A stretch of DNA of 64,000 nucleotides from Penelope pileata (taxonomy: Eukaryota; Chordata; Aves; Galliformes; Cracidae), in contig WBMW01005904.1 in assembly GCA_013396635.1 (NCBI GenBank), positions 62,001 through 126,000 on the forward strand, written 5' to 3'. The translations under genes and the position numbers were made by a program. Below, in pieces: positions 52,222-64,000 of the stretch (positions within the stretch are counted from its first letter, which is position 1; each line of letters begins with the position of its first letter). The notes under the pieces are model-generated. The model was not told where the DNA came from and did not search any database. It saw only the letters and a program-made list of their open reading frames with translations.

Positions 52222-52256
52222 GGTTTGTTCTGTTTTGTTTTACTTTGTTTTGTTTT
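52222..52256. repeat. (TTTTG)n-like tract
   Basis: GTTTTGTTTTACTTTGTTTTG-type units over about 35 bases. Simple repeat. Confidence 0.85.
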
Positions 52257-54542
52257 CCTGGATTATCTTTGCTGTTTGGCTGAATCCCATGTCATAAAAA
52301 CACTGTGCACAGTTCAGAGCTGCCCATTGGTAGGTAGCTGAGATACCTTTTCTCGACAGTGCGTATTTCTAAGGGTGTGTTTCATTAAATGCCCTTGCAC
52401 TGCAGAGATTGTTCTGCTTACTGCCTTTCCACAGTGCTGTGTGAGTCAAAAAATATTTGTAACAGTATGAAAGCCATCTCCAAGTGTGTTGTGCACAAAA
52501 AAATTCTTAAATTATTCTGCTTCTATTGACAACCCTGGATTTTGTTTTCTGGGTACTCTCAGATGAATGCCTTTACTACTGATTTCAGTTAATACACTAC
52601 CATGCCCCAAAGGGGCACTACGTCACGTTTGTCATCAAATAAAATTTCTTGTATTCATTAATATGGAATACAATTCTCTTCTCCATTAATGTCAAAAATC
52701 TTTTTTGAAATTTAACTTACAGAGTGACAGAGAGTGGACTTTGCATTTTTCTTAAAAAAAAAAAAAGTTTCTTGTTAAGACTTTCACCTTATAGGCTGAA
52801 AGTATTTATAGTACATTTTCAGCTCATCCTCAGAGTTATCCTGAAGCGCTGACACATATCGTCTCATACAGGAATGCCACTTAGCTACCTGATAAATAAA
52901 ATAGCATTCACTGTTTTTTTTAAAGATGATCTTTAATTGCCGATCACTTTTGAATTTTCTTTTTCACCTGATGTTATTTATTTCTATAAATTCTTTTCCT
53001 GTTTTAATTCCACTAAATGTGACTTGGAATGTGGACTACTTAAAGCCAAAAGGTGTACCTTGTTTTTTAAATGTTTATTAGGGACAAAAGGAGTTTTCTA
53101 GATGTTAGAAGAGAAAGAATTATTGAAAAAATGTTAGAAAATATGACATTACATGAAATATGAACACCACAATGAAGAGACAAGTAATAAATTTCAGAAT
53201 TTATTTCTGATGCTAAAAATAGAGAAAAAACATGATTTTAACATTTATGTTATTTCTGAAATGTAAGCAAAAGGTTTCTGTTGAGAAAAAATGAGAAGAA
53301 AACCTCAGAATTTTACAGGCAATTTATCAAAATGCTGAGAGAAGAAGTCTCAATGCTATTGTACGTGACATACAATAGATAGTAAAGCAGAACAATTCAT
53401 ACACACTCATAAAAATGAGAAGACTTCTGTCAAAGGCTATAGAAATCTTGCAAGAAATAGAGAGAGTGAACTTGATAATGATGATACATTCCAAACAAAA
53501 CTGGGACAGTAATCAAATAGAGCAGTGGCTTTTAAAAGTAATACCATTTATGCATTTAGCTGAATGACTTGGAGTTGAATATATGGCATTGCTGATATTA
53601 GTTGAACTCAGTCTCTTGCAGGATTACTCCATATCTGGCTGATAGGCATCAGAAAACTAGTATCTATCATGTAAAATAAAATTAACCAGGTGATTGACTT
53701 GAATAGCTCTAAAGATCAAGAAAATGATCCACTTAGAAGTGTAATGACTGTGGGACCCTGGTTGACTAGACACTGAGATGCTGCAGTTCTTTTCAAAATA
53801 CTGATTTAGAAGGGGTCACCGTATGCTGTACCCTGTAACATCTGTGAGTACACTTTTAATAGCTTTGAGAATTTCTGATACCTTAGTGGAACCAGTGAGA
53901 AGCTCATTTTACAGTATGTTCCACATAAGTGAAGCATATTTATCAAAGTCTGGGATTTAGAGTCCCTGTGTGTAAAGTAGGAAATGTCATACAATGTCTT
54001 CATTTTCCACGTTCTTTCTCAAATTCCTTTTATTTTTACAATGCACTATTTCAGAGGAGGCAGCCAGTACTATAAATATTTCATATATATATATCCACAA
54101 TTTCCCTACAAAGTCTTCATATTGTTCACATTATCTACTCTTATTTCTTTATACACTAAAATGAAAAGCAAAGCAAGGTAAAGAGTCGTTCACAAATCAT
54201 GGAGAAGACAAATGGGGAAATAACAATTGAGACTGCTGAGATTTTGTGGGGTTGATATATAAAGTCAAGCACTGATATGGAAGTCTCAACACATGATGAA
54301 CATTTTATATAGATCGAAGTAATTAACACAGCACAAGCTTTCAAAAGTATTATTTGTGTGACCAGAATATTAGTATCAAAATATGTATCTTTGACAGGGG
54401 AAAAAAAATGCGTTGTCATGTATATAAAAAATTTATGTTTAAGTTCTGAGTTTTTGTGCACACAGATAGATGGACTTCTAGATCTTCCTTAAACAATAAT
54501 GAAGGCTGTTGACACAGCAAAGCTTCTCTGTAGACAACTAAT

Positions 54543-54574
54543 CTGCAAAGGAGAGATACTGCAAAGGAGAGATA
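54543..54574. repeat. Perfect 16-bp tandem duplication
   Basis: CTGCAAAGGAGAGATA occurs at 54543-54558 and 54559-54574, followed by a broken third start (ATGCAAAAG). Confidence 0.93.
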
Positions 54575-55009
54575 ATGCAAAAGTTTTTTTTTTGAGTAGG
54601 CAGCCAATTCAAGCACAGCATAAGTTATGGTGGCACTAGGGTCCTTTAATAAAACAAAAATCTGTTGAGGAAGGAGCTCCACAAGACTGGATCTGCCTGG
54701 CTCATACCTGTGTTGTGAAGGCATAACTGTTTTCATGCAGGCAGCTTCTTTTAAGTCAGAACATTCTCATCCAAAGAAAATCTATATAAAAAGGTATATG
54801 AGCTAATAGGTAGCTCTCTTAAGGAAATGATAATATAGGCTCAACTATGAACAGTGCCAGTGCAGAGGAAGAAAAGCAATAAGAAACTGCTGTAGTTAGA
54901 TGAGGAGCTGGCAATGCAGAAAAAAGAAGTCTAGAGATGGGGAAAGTAAGACAAATTGGTAGAGACATATGAGGAGAGACAAGCATCCATGGACAATAGC
55001 AGAAAGCAT

Positions 55010-55205
55010 AAAAAAGGTACAAAATGAGGTATGGCTAGAAAGGAACATCAAGTTGGACAAGGACATTTTCTATATGTTTCTTAAGAAAGAAAGGAAGTAC
55101 CCAGGGAAGAGTCTGCTGGCTACAGAGTGGGGAAGATAAATACATCAATATATCCAGGTGGCAGAAGTACTTTGTTTATTTTAACAGAAATCTTCAAAAA
55201 AAGAA
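55010..55205 (+). mobile_element. Probable CR1 ORF2 linker fragment
   Basis: The order of words resembles the CR1 ORF2 stretch between endonuclease and reverse transcriptase. It runs 'gtatggctagaaaggaacatcaagttgg', 'acattttctatatgtttcttaag', 'aaaggaagtacccagggaagagtctgctggctacagagtggg', then 'aggtggcagaagtactttgtttattttaac'. These match the 'ggcttctacaagtatgt..aaaaggaagac..gggcccgctgctgaatggg..gaggtactcaatgccttctttgc' layout. It is diverged and partial, so it remains probable rather than certain. Confidence 0.55.
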
Positions 55206-55696
55206 AAAAAAATGGCCAACTATGGTCAGACAGCTAATGCAAATAGGACAGAAAAAAGTGAACCAAGTTGAATGAAAAAACGTAGCTTAAAGGTCTTACC
55301 TATATTAGACATTTGAAATTGCTGAGTGTTTTTGCTGTAAGACATTAAATAAGAAGCATAGGTCTTAGTTCTTCCATTTAAAGTACAGGAAAAGTAAAAC
55401 CAAAGTATTATCTAACAGTTAGTTTGACTTCAGCACATGGAAAAATACAAGATCTCATAATGTTTTATATTTTCTCTAGAATATGGCAGGGCAAGTAGCA
55501 TCAAAGCATGACTTAATGAAAAAAAAGTCTGGCCATGAATGTTTAGTGGACTTCCAGTTACTTCAACTCAGAAAGGACTTAGTGGAACAAAATTGATCAG
55601 AAGTTCAAAGAACTTCTATAAAAGAAGACGATTAATATACCAGAAAAACTAGATTGGAAAAGAGATGATTTAGACACTTTGGCTTAAAGACTATAA
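55206..55696. other. Unrecognised DNA between CR1-like relics
   Basis: AT-rich with no domain or repeat that I can name. It may be decayed LINE sequence belonging to either neighbour. Confidence 0.4.
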
Positions 55697-55905
55697 ATTC
55701 CTAAAGAAAGTGAGTAAGAATTGATTATTCACTCTTTCTCACGATCCAACAACATCAGGGCAGCCAAGAAAATAATGTATAATACGTTTAAAACAACAAA
55801 GGGAATGCCTTTTCAGAGAGTACATCACTGCTCTGTGGAACATATCGACATAATTTACCATGGAGACTAAATGGGATCATCTAAATTCATGAAGGGTTTA
55901 CCAAG
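55697..55905 (+). mobile_element. Ancient CR1/L3-type LINE fragment
   Basis: Blocks 'gtgagtaagaattgattattcactctttctcacgatcc', 'aatacgtttaaaacaacaaagggaa', 'ccttttcagagagtacatcactgctctgtggaac' and 'atctaaattcatgaaggg' follow the order of an L3/CR1-like ORF2 tail ('attcactctttctca..acaagaac..ggtttaaaacaaacaaaaggaagt..ctttttcacaca..ctgtggaactc..aagttcatggagg'). It is very diverged, and no alignment was possible here. Confidence 0.55.
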
Positions 55906-56055
55906 TGGTGAGTACTAAACATAAAGAATAATAAGAAAATTTTAGAAAGCGTAAAGGGGAACAACAAACTTGATCTTGAAAAACTGAACTTAGAAGAATA
56001 GTGGAAGGAATTATATTGTTCACATTGACATTCTTGTATTGTACAGAGGAAAGGC

Positions 56056-56285
56056 CTAGAGGGAGATATGATTATTTGAGATAATCCTGTTTAACGTGGT
56101 AATTTTCAAACAGTTTCTATGTCCTTCTTCAAGTTCACTGATAAGTACAGTAAACAGTATTGGACTCAATACAGAGTCACAATAGACTTTGCTATGAATT
56201 TTTTGAATTTTTACAGTTTTTCTGTCTCCTGCCCAGTTCTTCATCCATGAATATTCTCTGCTTTTTATTCTAAATAAATTTATCT
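56056..56285 (-). mobile_element. Ancient CR1/L3 reverse-transcriptase relic
   Basis: On the minus strand, 56119-56181 encodes DSVLSPILFTVLISELEEG. This corresponds to the conserved GS(V/I)LGPLLF..YINDL motif of CR1-clade reverse transcriptases. The next block toward the 5' side of the element (about 56220-56250) reads 'ccagttcttcatccatgaat', matching the segment that precedes it in such elements. Orientation is opposite to the relic ending at 55905. Only a short stretch is readable. Confidence 0.65.
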
Positions 56286-59200
56286 GACAATTTTTTTGTT
56301 GACTTTATCTTGTTGATTCCTCCCTGTATTAGACTTTAGTCATATAACTAATTCACTTCTCATTAAAAAATATTAGTATTTTATTTTTTCAACATTTCTA
56401 TAGATTATTAGTTTTTCTTAATATGTAAGTAAGAAAGAACTCATTATGGTCTAGGTCCCTGAACAACAATAAATGTAGGTTGGTTGCTAGGGAAAACGTT
56501 TTCACAGTAATACAGCAGAGTAGTCTTCCTTCATTAAGTCCTGTGAGGAGTACGATGTTTTTTGCTCTTCTTTTAGAGGGAAAGAAAATCTTCCTTTTTT
56601 TTTTAGCCTTCTGGCTATTCTCTTTTTCAGAGGAAAAAGGAAATGCCATTAAGTGATCACATAGGTCATGCACCTCTTTCTATAAAAGTTAATAGGATTT
56701 TTGTTTCTTTGGAGAGAGTTGAACCACAAGCTGAAGTATCAGGTCTTCAGCTTCCAGCTACATTGAGCACTGAATGCTCTCTAAAAGAAAAGTTGGAATG
56801 AATGTGAAGGTCAAGGAGACAGATTAAAATTACATGCATTCCCCTTGTTCTCTTTCTTTCTGTTCCTACAAATGTTCTGCTGCTCCTTTTGTTGTGCTGC
56901 CTTGGCTTTCTTGAAAATTAGGGAAGACCAGAGTTTGGTTGTGCCTTTGGTAGCAGGATAGATAATTTCCAGGCTGATCAACCTGGAAGTCTGGGTAGCA
57001 GCTTCTGGATTAAGAGAACAGAAGATGCTCTTGGCCAGCAAGATATTTTGCCTTAGACACAGGAAGTTTAAAGATTTATTTATTGATTTTGGAAACTATT
57101 CAAAAGAAGAACTCATTAATCAATTAATTCATTTTTTATGAATAATTCATAAAATGCTTTTAATAAAATGTGTCATGAATTAGTCAGTGTCCAACCTTAT
57201 TTATTATTAATAACCAAAAGGACTATTTTTGTAACAGCAAGTTCATTATCGTGTTACTTGATATGAATTTCCAGTGTAGTCCAGTCAGAAGGAGCAAGCA
57301 GTCATGAAGACATTTTCCTAAGTCTCGGTTGTGAAGGCACATTTGAGTTAAAATTGTATTGTTTTAGCAAGTTCTATACCTCTAATGATTCAAGTAGTCA
57401 GTGGCTGTTGTTTCTGTTCTGATGAGTTAGAATAAGTGAGTAAATCATATGGAAGAATACACTCTAGTCCAAGTTAAAATTTAAAATGCAGAACCTGAAA
57501 ATTCCGGAAAAACTATGATATTTTCATAAGTTCTTAATTTTCACTTTTAAACATTCAGAAATTAGAGGTTTGAAGCATCTCAAGATTTTTCAAGGAAGAC
57601 TTGTTGCAAGCTTTGTCATTTATTTGAATTTGGCAGTTGAGTGAATGCCTCCAGTGTCTTGAAGACACATGGTCATAATATAGATGATATATGTGATACA
57701 GATTATGTATACATAATGTTTATGTTCTACATAAACAGAAGCTTTTGAATTTTCAGTCTCTGAGGGATTCATCTCCTTTCCTGTATACACTTGCAACATC
57801 AATGTTCACAGACACCGAGTCACCTAGGTTTCCTAGGTGGATAAAACAGGCCAACTAGTTAGTTGGGTGTTTGGACCCAAGCGGAATCAGCAGTCATATT
57901 ACTGTAACCTGTTGTCAGAAATAGCCAGCAGCAGAGCTACCACAGTCTCCTTCATGGATGAGAACTTAACTTGCCTTAGCACGAAATCTTATAGCTCCTC
58001 TGGGGGCTAACTACTAATGAACCAAAACACAAATTTACAGGCATGGGCAGAAGTGGGAACCCCATTGTAGAGCAAGTGCAGTGTGTGCCAGCTGCACCCA
58101 AAGGTCCATGCTGCAATGTAAATATTTCCAGCCTGCTTCTAGTACATGTGTATGTACAAAAAGATACTGTAATATTAGTTCTGCAAGGCTGTCCATAGAA
58201 TACCAGAAAAGAAAACAAACAACAACAAAAAACAGACCAAGATTTTTCTTCATGACTAATTCAGAGGCAGATTGCACAATGTTTAGACAAATGCTTAATA
58301 TAACTTTCTGCAATATGAAATCTATGCCCATTCTTCGCACATACTGCTCAGCTTGAGGAAAGGGAATAGGTAGAGATGATCAAAGAAGTTTTTAAAAATG
58401 TGGACTTGTGATACAGACCTCAGCATAGTGATGAGGCACTTAGTGATATGTCACTGTCACACTCGTTTTTCTCTGTAGTGCTGCTGGGTTCCTACTAATC
58501 CAGGACCTATCTCTCATGTCTTGTGATCTTCATCTTTTATTTTGTATTTGCATGCAGTGTTTGATTTCTGCACTCTTCAGATAAAAACAAATTTTTTTTA
58601 TAGCTATAATTAATCCCAATCACATGATCAGCCTTACAGGAACAGATTATTATAATGAAAGCTATTATTTAAACGGGAGGATATTAGTAACATAAAATAC
58701 TAATTATCTGTAATATATTTGCTAGACATTGACCATAAATTCTGTCAAATAAATCACTCAGGCCAAAAGATTTGATGTTTTTTCACAAGCAGTCATAGTT
58801 CCCATTATATTTTATCTCACAGCATGGCATTTATTAATAAGTGTAAGTATACAAAGTGACTGTCAGCTAATGTATACCTAACAACTCTCTTACTGGCTCA
58901 GTAACCTCAGACACAAGGTCTTTGACATTAGTGTCATTTTGCTCTTTGACTTCGCTAGATATCTCAAGAGATGGAAAATATAAAAATCAAAAAAGCTTCT
59001 TCATCCTTTGAGTCAGATTCAAACTAGAGCTATTGGTATTGAAGAGCTGCCTATCTAAGACAACCATAAAGAAATAAAAAAGAGAGAAAATAAAAAGTTG
59101 CCATAAACATTGGTCTCATTATTTCAAGTTCTGCAGGTTTTCCAATCTATTAAATAAATGTGAAGTAGAGACAACACACTGCTGCCAGGAATTCTGTTCT

Positions 59201-59689
59201 TTCTATCCTTGCTGGGGATGAAAAGGAGCAAAGACTTCCAAAATTCTGCATGGTGTCCTCTGTATGCTTGAGGCAAGGAAACAATCATGCTTCTAGCTCT
59301 GGCACGCTTGTTGGATGCCACTTCCCTGTTCTTTGTGGAACATCCCACTGAAGAACTAAGAGCAGGAGAGCAGAAGTTTCAAATTCTAGACAACATACCT
59401 TTCACCATGCCTACAGAGGTGATAGATACGAACTGTTGCTTCCCATGAGACTACCTGCATGAGCTTATATCTGAATCGACAAATACAATACACAGCACCT
59501 TCTATCTACTGAGAGAATAAATGTATGGTAGAAGCACATCGGCAGTGAAGCCAGCAAGCTTTTTGGTGCATTCTTGTGGTGATGATAATCGAAGCTCAGA
59601 GAGGAAAGTGGAGCTCTAAAGCCTCTTGTGGTTGTGTGATGGGTGGTCTGAACAGGGGGCCACACTTTGTGTGTAGTGACAAGGGGCCA

Positions 59690-59760
59690 GTTCTGCAGCT
59701 GATATCCCCTAACAAGACATCAGTTGACTTCAGTAGAACTACAACAGTTGATTTCACTTA
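59690..59760. repeat. Possible ancient amniote palindromic repeat
   Basis: The phrases 'gccagttctgcagctgatatc' and 'gttgacttcagtagaact' recall the 'gccagatcctgcag...attgacttcaatgggag' words of short palindromic elements common in turtles and crocodilians and surviving as relics in birds. The match is short, so this is a hint only. Confidence 0.25.
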
Positions 59761-62714
59761 GCTTCACTTAGGTTTAGCTGAGATGCACTTTGTTGCATCA
59801 GTCTTTATTTCATCATAATAACTGTATTTTTGTTTCTGCTGTCTGAATTCTCTCACTGCACGCATGGCAGCAATATGGTCACCTTCTTCACCTTAGTTTA
59901 GCCTGAGGTATGACTGGTGGCCACTTTCAGTCTTGTTCCAAGTCTGTAAGATAGAAGATAGCTGATCATAACTCACTGTGAAATATCAGAACATATCAGC
60001 TATGAAGGGAGTTGAGATTGGCATCATGCCACCACCTAAGTTTAGGAATATGGTCAAGGCTCTTAATACAGGGTTTTATACACTCTTCAGGGATTCCATA
60101 TAATTCTTCTACAGCTCTTCCAGTTATCTGGTGGGAATAAGAAAAGATGTCAAGTCAGTGATAAAAGAAAAAGTATTACTGAATATATGCTTATTCCTGG
60201 TAATATTATGCCATTTATTTTAAAAAACAGGGGACTAATTTATTATTGAGTTAAATTAGTAGAACCACAGAATTGAGTCAGCCCTCATTAAACTGAATGG
60301 GAGCCCTTCTACAAACTTTGCGGGAGGCTGGAGCAGGCTGTTAGATGGTATATATGGTCCTTTTGAAAGACTCAGAAAGAAAAAGATTCAAAGTCTTTTT
60401 ACTGTATATTCTTAAACAATTTACTTATGAATTTAATGCAATGGGCCAATGCATCAAAGAAAAGCATTTTTGTGAAAGCGTAAACAATTTGAATTTAAGG
60501 CAAAACATTAGATGAATTTAGTGAAAAGTTACTGTAGTAAACCTAGTGGTCTGAAATCAAACCTGGTCAGATGTTATTTCTCAGTTCTAATACACACTCA
60601 TTTTTCAATACCAATAAAGCTGTTCCTCATCTCCATTACGTTAGCTGGGAAACACTGACAGTGGTAGCTAATAATTTACTTCCAAGATATAAAGTTTAAA
60701 GTTAGGTTATGGAGAAGGTTATGAAGATTTGTGAGGGAATATTTCATCCTATGACAAAGACACTGTACTTAGCTGTCATTTATTCCATCAGCCCTGAACA
60801 CAGGTTTTTGGACCAAGATCAGAAAAGTTAACAGTCCACAAGCCTATTTTTCCACTTTTGTGTCACTTGCACCTCTCATCCAAGCTTCTGCTGCTCAGAA
60901 TCACCCTAAACAATTGTGTTTTACTTCTACTTTTTGCTTATTCACAGGTTATTCCTTCTTCGGACTGAAGTTAGGAGTGTCAGAAATTGCGATATAAAAT
61001 ACCCTTATCTCAAGAGATTTGCCATTGAGATGCTTCAAGAAAAATAGATATTTCTAAGACATGATTAATCCCTACCTAAAAGAGTTGTCCAGAATAGATG
61101 TCCAAAGTGTCTGTTTTGTTCTATTGATTATTTAGGGAGGGGAGACTGACACTTGGATTTAAGCATTGCAGATGTTTAAAGCTAAACAGAATGAGCTTAC
61201 ATGTTTCTACACCTATCTCTTCTCAAGACATCCTCACTGAATGAATAAATGAATGTTAAGTTCTCTCTTTAATTTAAAAGCTAATTGTTCAAGCAAACAG
61301 AAGTTTCATTTTTATTAAATTAAATGAAAAAGACATTTGCACTCACAACTCTGTGGATATGCCTCAACAGTTGTCACATGTACTTTGTACATAACAGCCA
61401 GTGTCTCATCCAAAGTTACTTAGGACCGCATTGTGCTCATTGTACACCTTTCATATGTGTTTTTAATAGCTGAATGAGAGCCTTCTGATTATCATCAGAG
61501 AATGGTACATGTGCTAATACTTTAAATATTGTAGTTTTCTTCTCCTATTCCTATTTTTATTACTGAATATAAGTTAGCAGATCTATCTTATTGTTTAAAT
61601 ACAGAGAAATCGTGCTATGAGTCAATAAAGCGAAACAACTTGAAAGGAGATAATATTTGCATGTGTTCTTGGTACTGTCACATCTGTGTTGAGAAGAATA
61701 TATTGCTCTCCTTTCCTGAATTCTTATATTGTTTAGCTATGCATTTCTGCATTGAATTTTGGCATCCTTTATGACATATTCTCATATATGCACGCATATA
61801 CATGTTCACACTCATACCATGTGTACGAGAAACTGCTGGCACCAGCATCAGCAGTCTGCAGTTGCTGAGTCAGCTGCTCAGAGATGTGGATCTCCTTTCA
61901 TCTCTGCCTTCTCAAACACAACACTTTGTAATAACTCAAATCTTTTTGTGACATAGCCTTCTTCCACCAGAAGCTGTGATTTCTTGACAATCAGGGATCT
62001 TTTAAAGCATTTTTGCTTAGTTTTCTGAACTTTGTTACTCCTGCCAAAAGTGAAAAAATAAATAATTCACAAACACGACACTAATAAATAATTTTTAAAG
62101 AACTCATCAATAAGAAATAATGAGCACTGGAATGAGGAATTCTGAGAAGTGTGCTTTTTTTTCTTCAATATATTACAGATACCTGATCTAATCTGGCCTT
62201 TGGGACAGTAAAAGTTAAGAAAAAAATGATCACATACATGTCCAGACACATCACTAAAAAAAATTTGTATCAAAGTACTGTATTACTTTATATTACTCTG
62301 TTAATGTTTGTCCTTTACATTCTCCTGTATTAAGATTCTCTCAGTTTTTTTACATCATTTTCTTTGTTTTACATCAGCAAAATATGTAGGAGCAGGAGAT
62401 GATAATTTCCAGCTGTTTACCAAAATTCCTTTTGATTTCTGCCTTTTTCTTAATTTCCTTTGAATCAGACAGAAAAGAAATAGGCTTTCCATGAAAGAGC
62501 TGTGTTTGATTGCAGCCAGACTACAATATGAGATATTTTTTGTGAACAAATATCTCTCATGACAATTTTTAAATCGTCATTGAATTCACATACAACATAG
62601 TCCCATCCTTCAGCAGATTTGAAATCCCTTGGTTGCAATTTTGAAGACTTTCCCTCCTAATTCCATCCCTGTCACTAACCCAGACAAAGGCATCTGATTG
62701 CTTTGTACCTGTAT

Positions 62715-62790
62715 TTATATGCCCATTCACTGTCTTGTCTGCATAGATTGTAAGCTCTTCAAGATGAAGATGTGTTTTTTTTTGACTGTT
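62715..62790 (+). repeat. Possible ancient L2/MIR-type 3' end
   Basis: 'cactgtcttgtctgcatagattgtaagctcttcaagatgaagatgtgtttttttttgactg' resembles the 'agattgtaagctctttgaggcagggactgtgtctttttt' phrase found near the 3' end of L2/MIR-type repeats of amniotes. The match is about 50 bases and diverged. Confidence 0.4.
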
Positions 62791-63004
62791 TTAATAAGCT
62801 GTTAGTCAGAGCCCGTGTATGTTCCTTTCTGATAAACAATATGCCCTTTGTGATGATTTGATCCATTTCTTCTTGCTCTAGTTTGACATTAGCTTTAGCC
62901 AAGTAAATTAAAAGAGGTATCAACAGTTTCTGTAGGTATTGATTATGCTTCTCCTGCTGGTGTGGATCAGCATAGATATTCTTTGTCAGGGCTTATACCC
63001 CACT

Positions 63005-63062
63005 CTTTCCTTGGCAAGAAGGAAAGTGTAGTTCTTCTACACTTTTCCCAAGAGTGTAGAAG
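63005..63062. repeat. Two adjacent hairpins with competing pairings
   Basis: CTTTCCTT (63005-63012) pairs perfectly with AAGGAAAG (63019-63026) around a 6-base loop. CTTCTACACT (63034-63043) pairs perfectly with AGTGTAGAAG (63053-63062) around a 9-base loop. In addition GGAAAGTGTAG (about 63021-63031) can pair with CTACACTTTTCC (about 63037-63048) with one bulged base, so the two hairpins and a central third hairpin exclude each other. No gene adjoins it. It may be chance, a decayed palindromic transposon, or a structured transcript. Confidence 0.75.
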
Positions 63063-63728
63063 TCCTGTGATTTCTCAGGAACTTCTGGGTATTATAAATC
63101 CAAATGTGGTGATGCTATGAAAAAAATACTTGGATACGCATATGGATAAGCAAGGAGCCAATTCAGATTTTATGAATTATCAAAAATCTTTTCATTGAGT
63201 TTTTTGCATTCCTTTTAGGGAAGAAGTATTGAGAGAAAAATCAGAATGTGGTAAGTTTCTTACATGAATTAATCATCTAAGTTCTCTGGAAATTGTGGGA
63301 GGGTATTTAATAATGAAGCTTGATTTTACTTTTTTGCCACAGCTTTTCATTTCCAGTATCAATTTCAAGAAAATTGTTAGTTTCATGTTGCAATCATCCA
63401 CATTGATTTGAAACTTAATGGCCTATTTCTCCATAGCAAAAACTCTGTTGTGGTTGTTTTAGGCATTCATCCACTGAGAACACCAGAAAAACAGAAGAAA
63501 TAAAAATTCACAGAAATAAATTGATGATCATTTCCCATTTGTTGTTGGGGAATAGGAGAGAATTGGAACATGATGTAGAAGTCTTCTTTTCAATGCATCA
63601 GTGAAACAGATGTCTTCTTTATTTTCATGTGTTTTTTTCTATGAGTACTGATTATAATTTCCAAAGGTAACAAAATTAAAAGGGAAAAAGAGATAGGCTG
63701 TGAAAAGGGAAGAATCCTAAAACACAAA
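63063..63728. other. Unique AT-rich DNA
   Basis: Nothing recognised between the hairpins and the terminal CR1. Confidence 0.5.
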
Positions 63729-64000
63729 TAGAATCGTAGAATATCCTGAGTTGACAGAGATGCATAAAGATCGAGTCCGATGCCCGGCTCCACACAGGGC
63801 CGTCCAGAAATCAGACATCTTGGGACCACGACTGCTGCTCTGGGGAGCCTGCTCCAGTGCCCAGCCACCCTCTGGTGAAGAATCTTCTCCTAACACCCAG
63901 CTTGACACTCCTCTTACACAGCTCCATGCTGTTCCATTGGGTCCTGTCGCTGTCACCAGAGAGCAGATATCAGTGCCTGCTCCCCCACTTTCCTCGTGAG
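63729..64000 (-). mobile_element. CR1 LINE 3' end, cut by the window edge
   Basis: Reverse-complement CR1 3' region. It begins at the tail (AGAATCGTAGAATATCCTGAGTTG), then gives 'ggggagcctgctccagtgcccagccaccctctggtgaagaa', 'ctcctaacacccagcttgacactcctcttacacagctccatg', 'ttccattgggtcctgtcgctgtcaccag' and 'gagcagatatcagtgcctgctccc', reaching the last base. The element continues to the right of the window. It is moderately diverged with small deletions. Confidence 0.92.

Larger units (their letters stand above)
47608..55009. other. Gene-free stretch with several simple repeats
   Basis: Contents are a 13-bp tandem duplication CTGTGGACAGTGG at 50044-50069, an A-rich tract at 51216-51242, an AT-only tract at 51601-51670, a (TTTTG)n-like tract at 52222-52256 and a 16-bp tandem duplication at 54543-54574. 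The 121-codon (49371-49736, minus) and 126-codon (51128-51508, plus) open frames are the longest outside repeats. They show no domain, and the second is carried by an A-rich tract. Confidence 0.55.
56286..63004. other. Gene-free stretch with possible ancient repeat traces
   Basis: No exon is recognised. Frames of up to 101 codons (58035-58340, minus) overlap others and have no domain. Faint repeat traces at 59690-59760 and 62715-62790 are listed separately. Positions 57650-57730 are strongly AT-rich. Confidence 0.5.

Noticed and set aside
58035..58356. Overlapping frames of 91-101 codons on both strands
   Set aside because: Opposite-strand overlap with no domain signal indicates chance.

Overview
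This window looks like an AT-rich, gene-poor stretch of a bird nuclear genome. It is intergenic or deep intronic, and a galliform (chicken-like) source is most likely. Three things point there. Chicken Repeat 1 (CR1) LINE fragments occur in both orientations, several ending in the ATTCTATGA-type 3' tail. There is one near-full-length but dead Tc1/mariner transposon of the Galluhop (Mariner1_GG) type known from chicken. There are no bacterial-type operons, and no open frame outside the repeats exceeds about 126 codons. I recognise no host protein-coding exon, tRNA, rRNA or CRISPR array.

Layout. Positions 1-9690 are mostly unique AT-rich DNA with a 23-24 bp minisatellite (3239-3309), a (CTATC)n pentanucleotide array (4971-5040), small tandem duplications and one antisense CR1 3' end (7578-7744). 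Positions 9695-9900 hold an old CR1-like 3' end. A 20-N assembly gap sits inside a poly-T run at 10269-10288. A (GGAAA)n array lies at 13177-13250, and a CR1 3' end at 18325-18475. Positions 18476-28890 are largely unrecognised apart from a short CR1 tail at 27501-27537.

The main structure is at 28895-30890. An old CR1 on the minus strand, with its reverse-transcriptase FADD box visible, was split by a younger plus-strand CR1 insertion (29837-30646). That insertion still carries an uninterrupted 144-codon RT C-terminal frame. The two halves of the old copy read continuously across the insertion, with ATGAATC at both edges.

Further on come a GC-richer patch (32840-33100), a possible MIR-like relic (36040-36200), an antisense CR1 3' end (37151-37355), an ancient CR1/L3-type 3' end (37981-38280), the mariner (42186-43505), a minimal CR1 tail (47562-47607), and a cluster of three CR1/L3-like relics at 55010-56285. 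Near the right edge are a pair of competing hairpins (63005-63062) and an antisense CR1 cut by the window end (63729-64000).

No genes here act together. The biology visible is repeat history: an older CR1/L3 layer, younger CR1 layers, a mariner insertion, and simple-repeat growth. I found no convincing undescribed functional system. The nested and inverted CR1 pair is the most informative locus.
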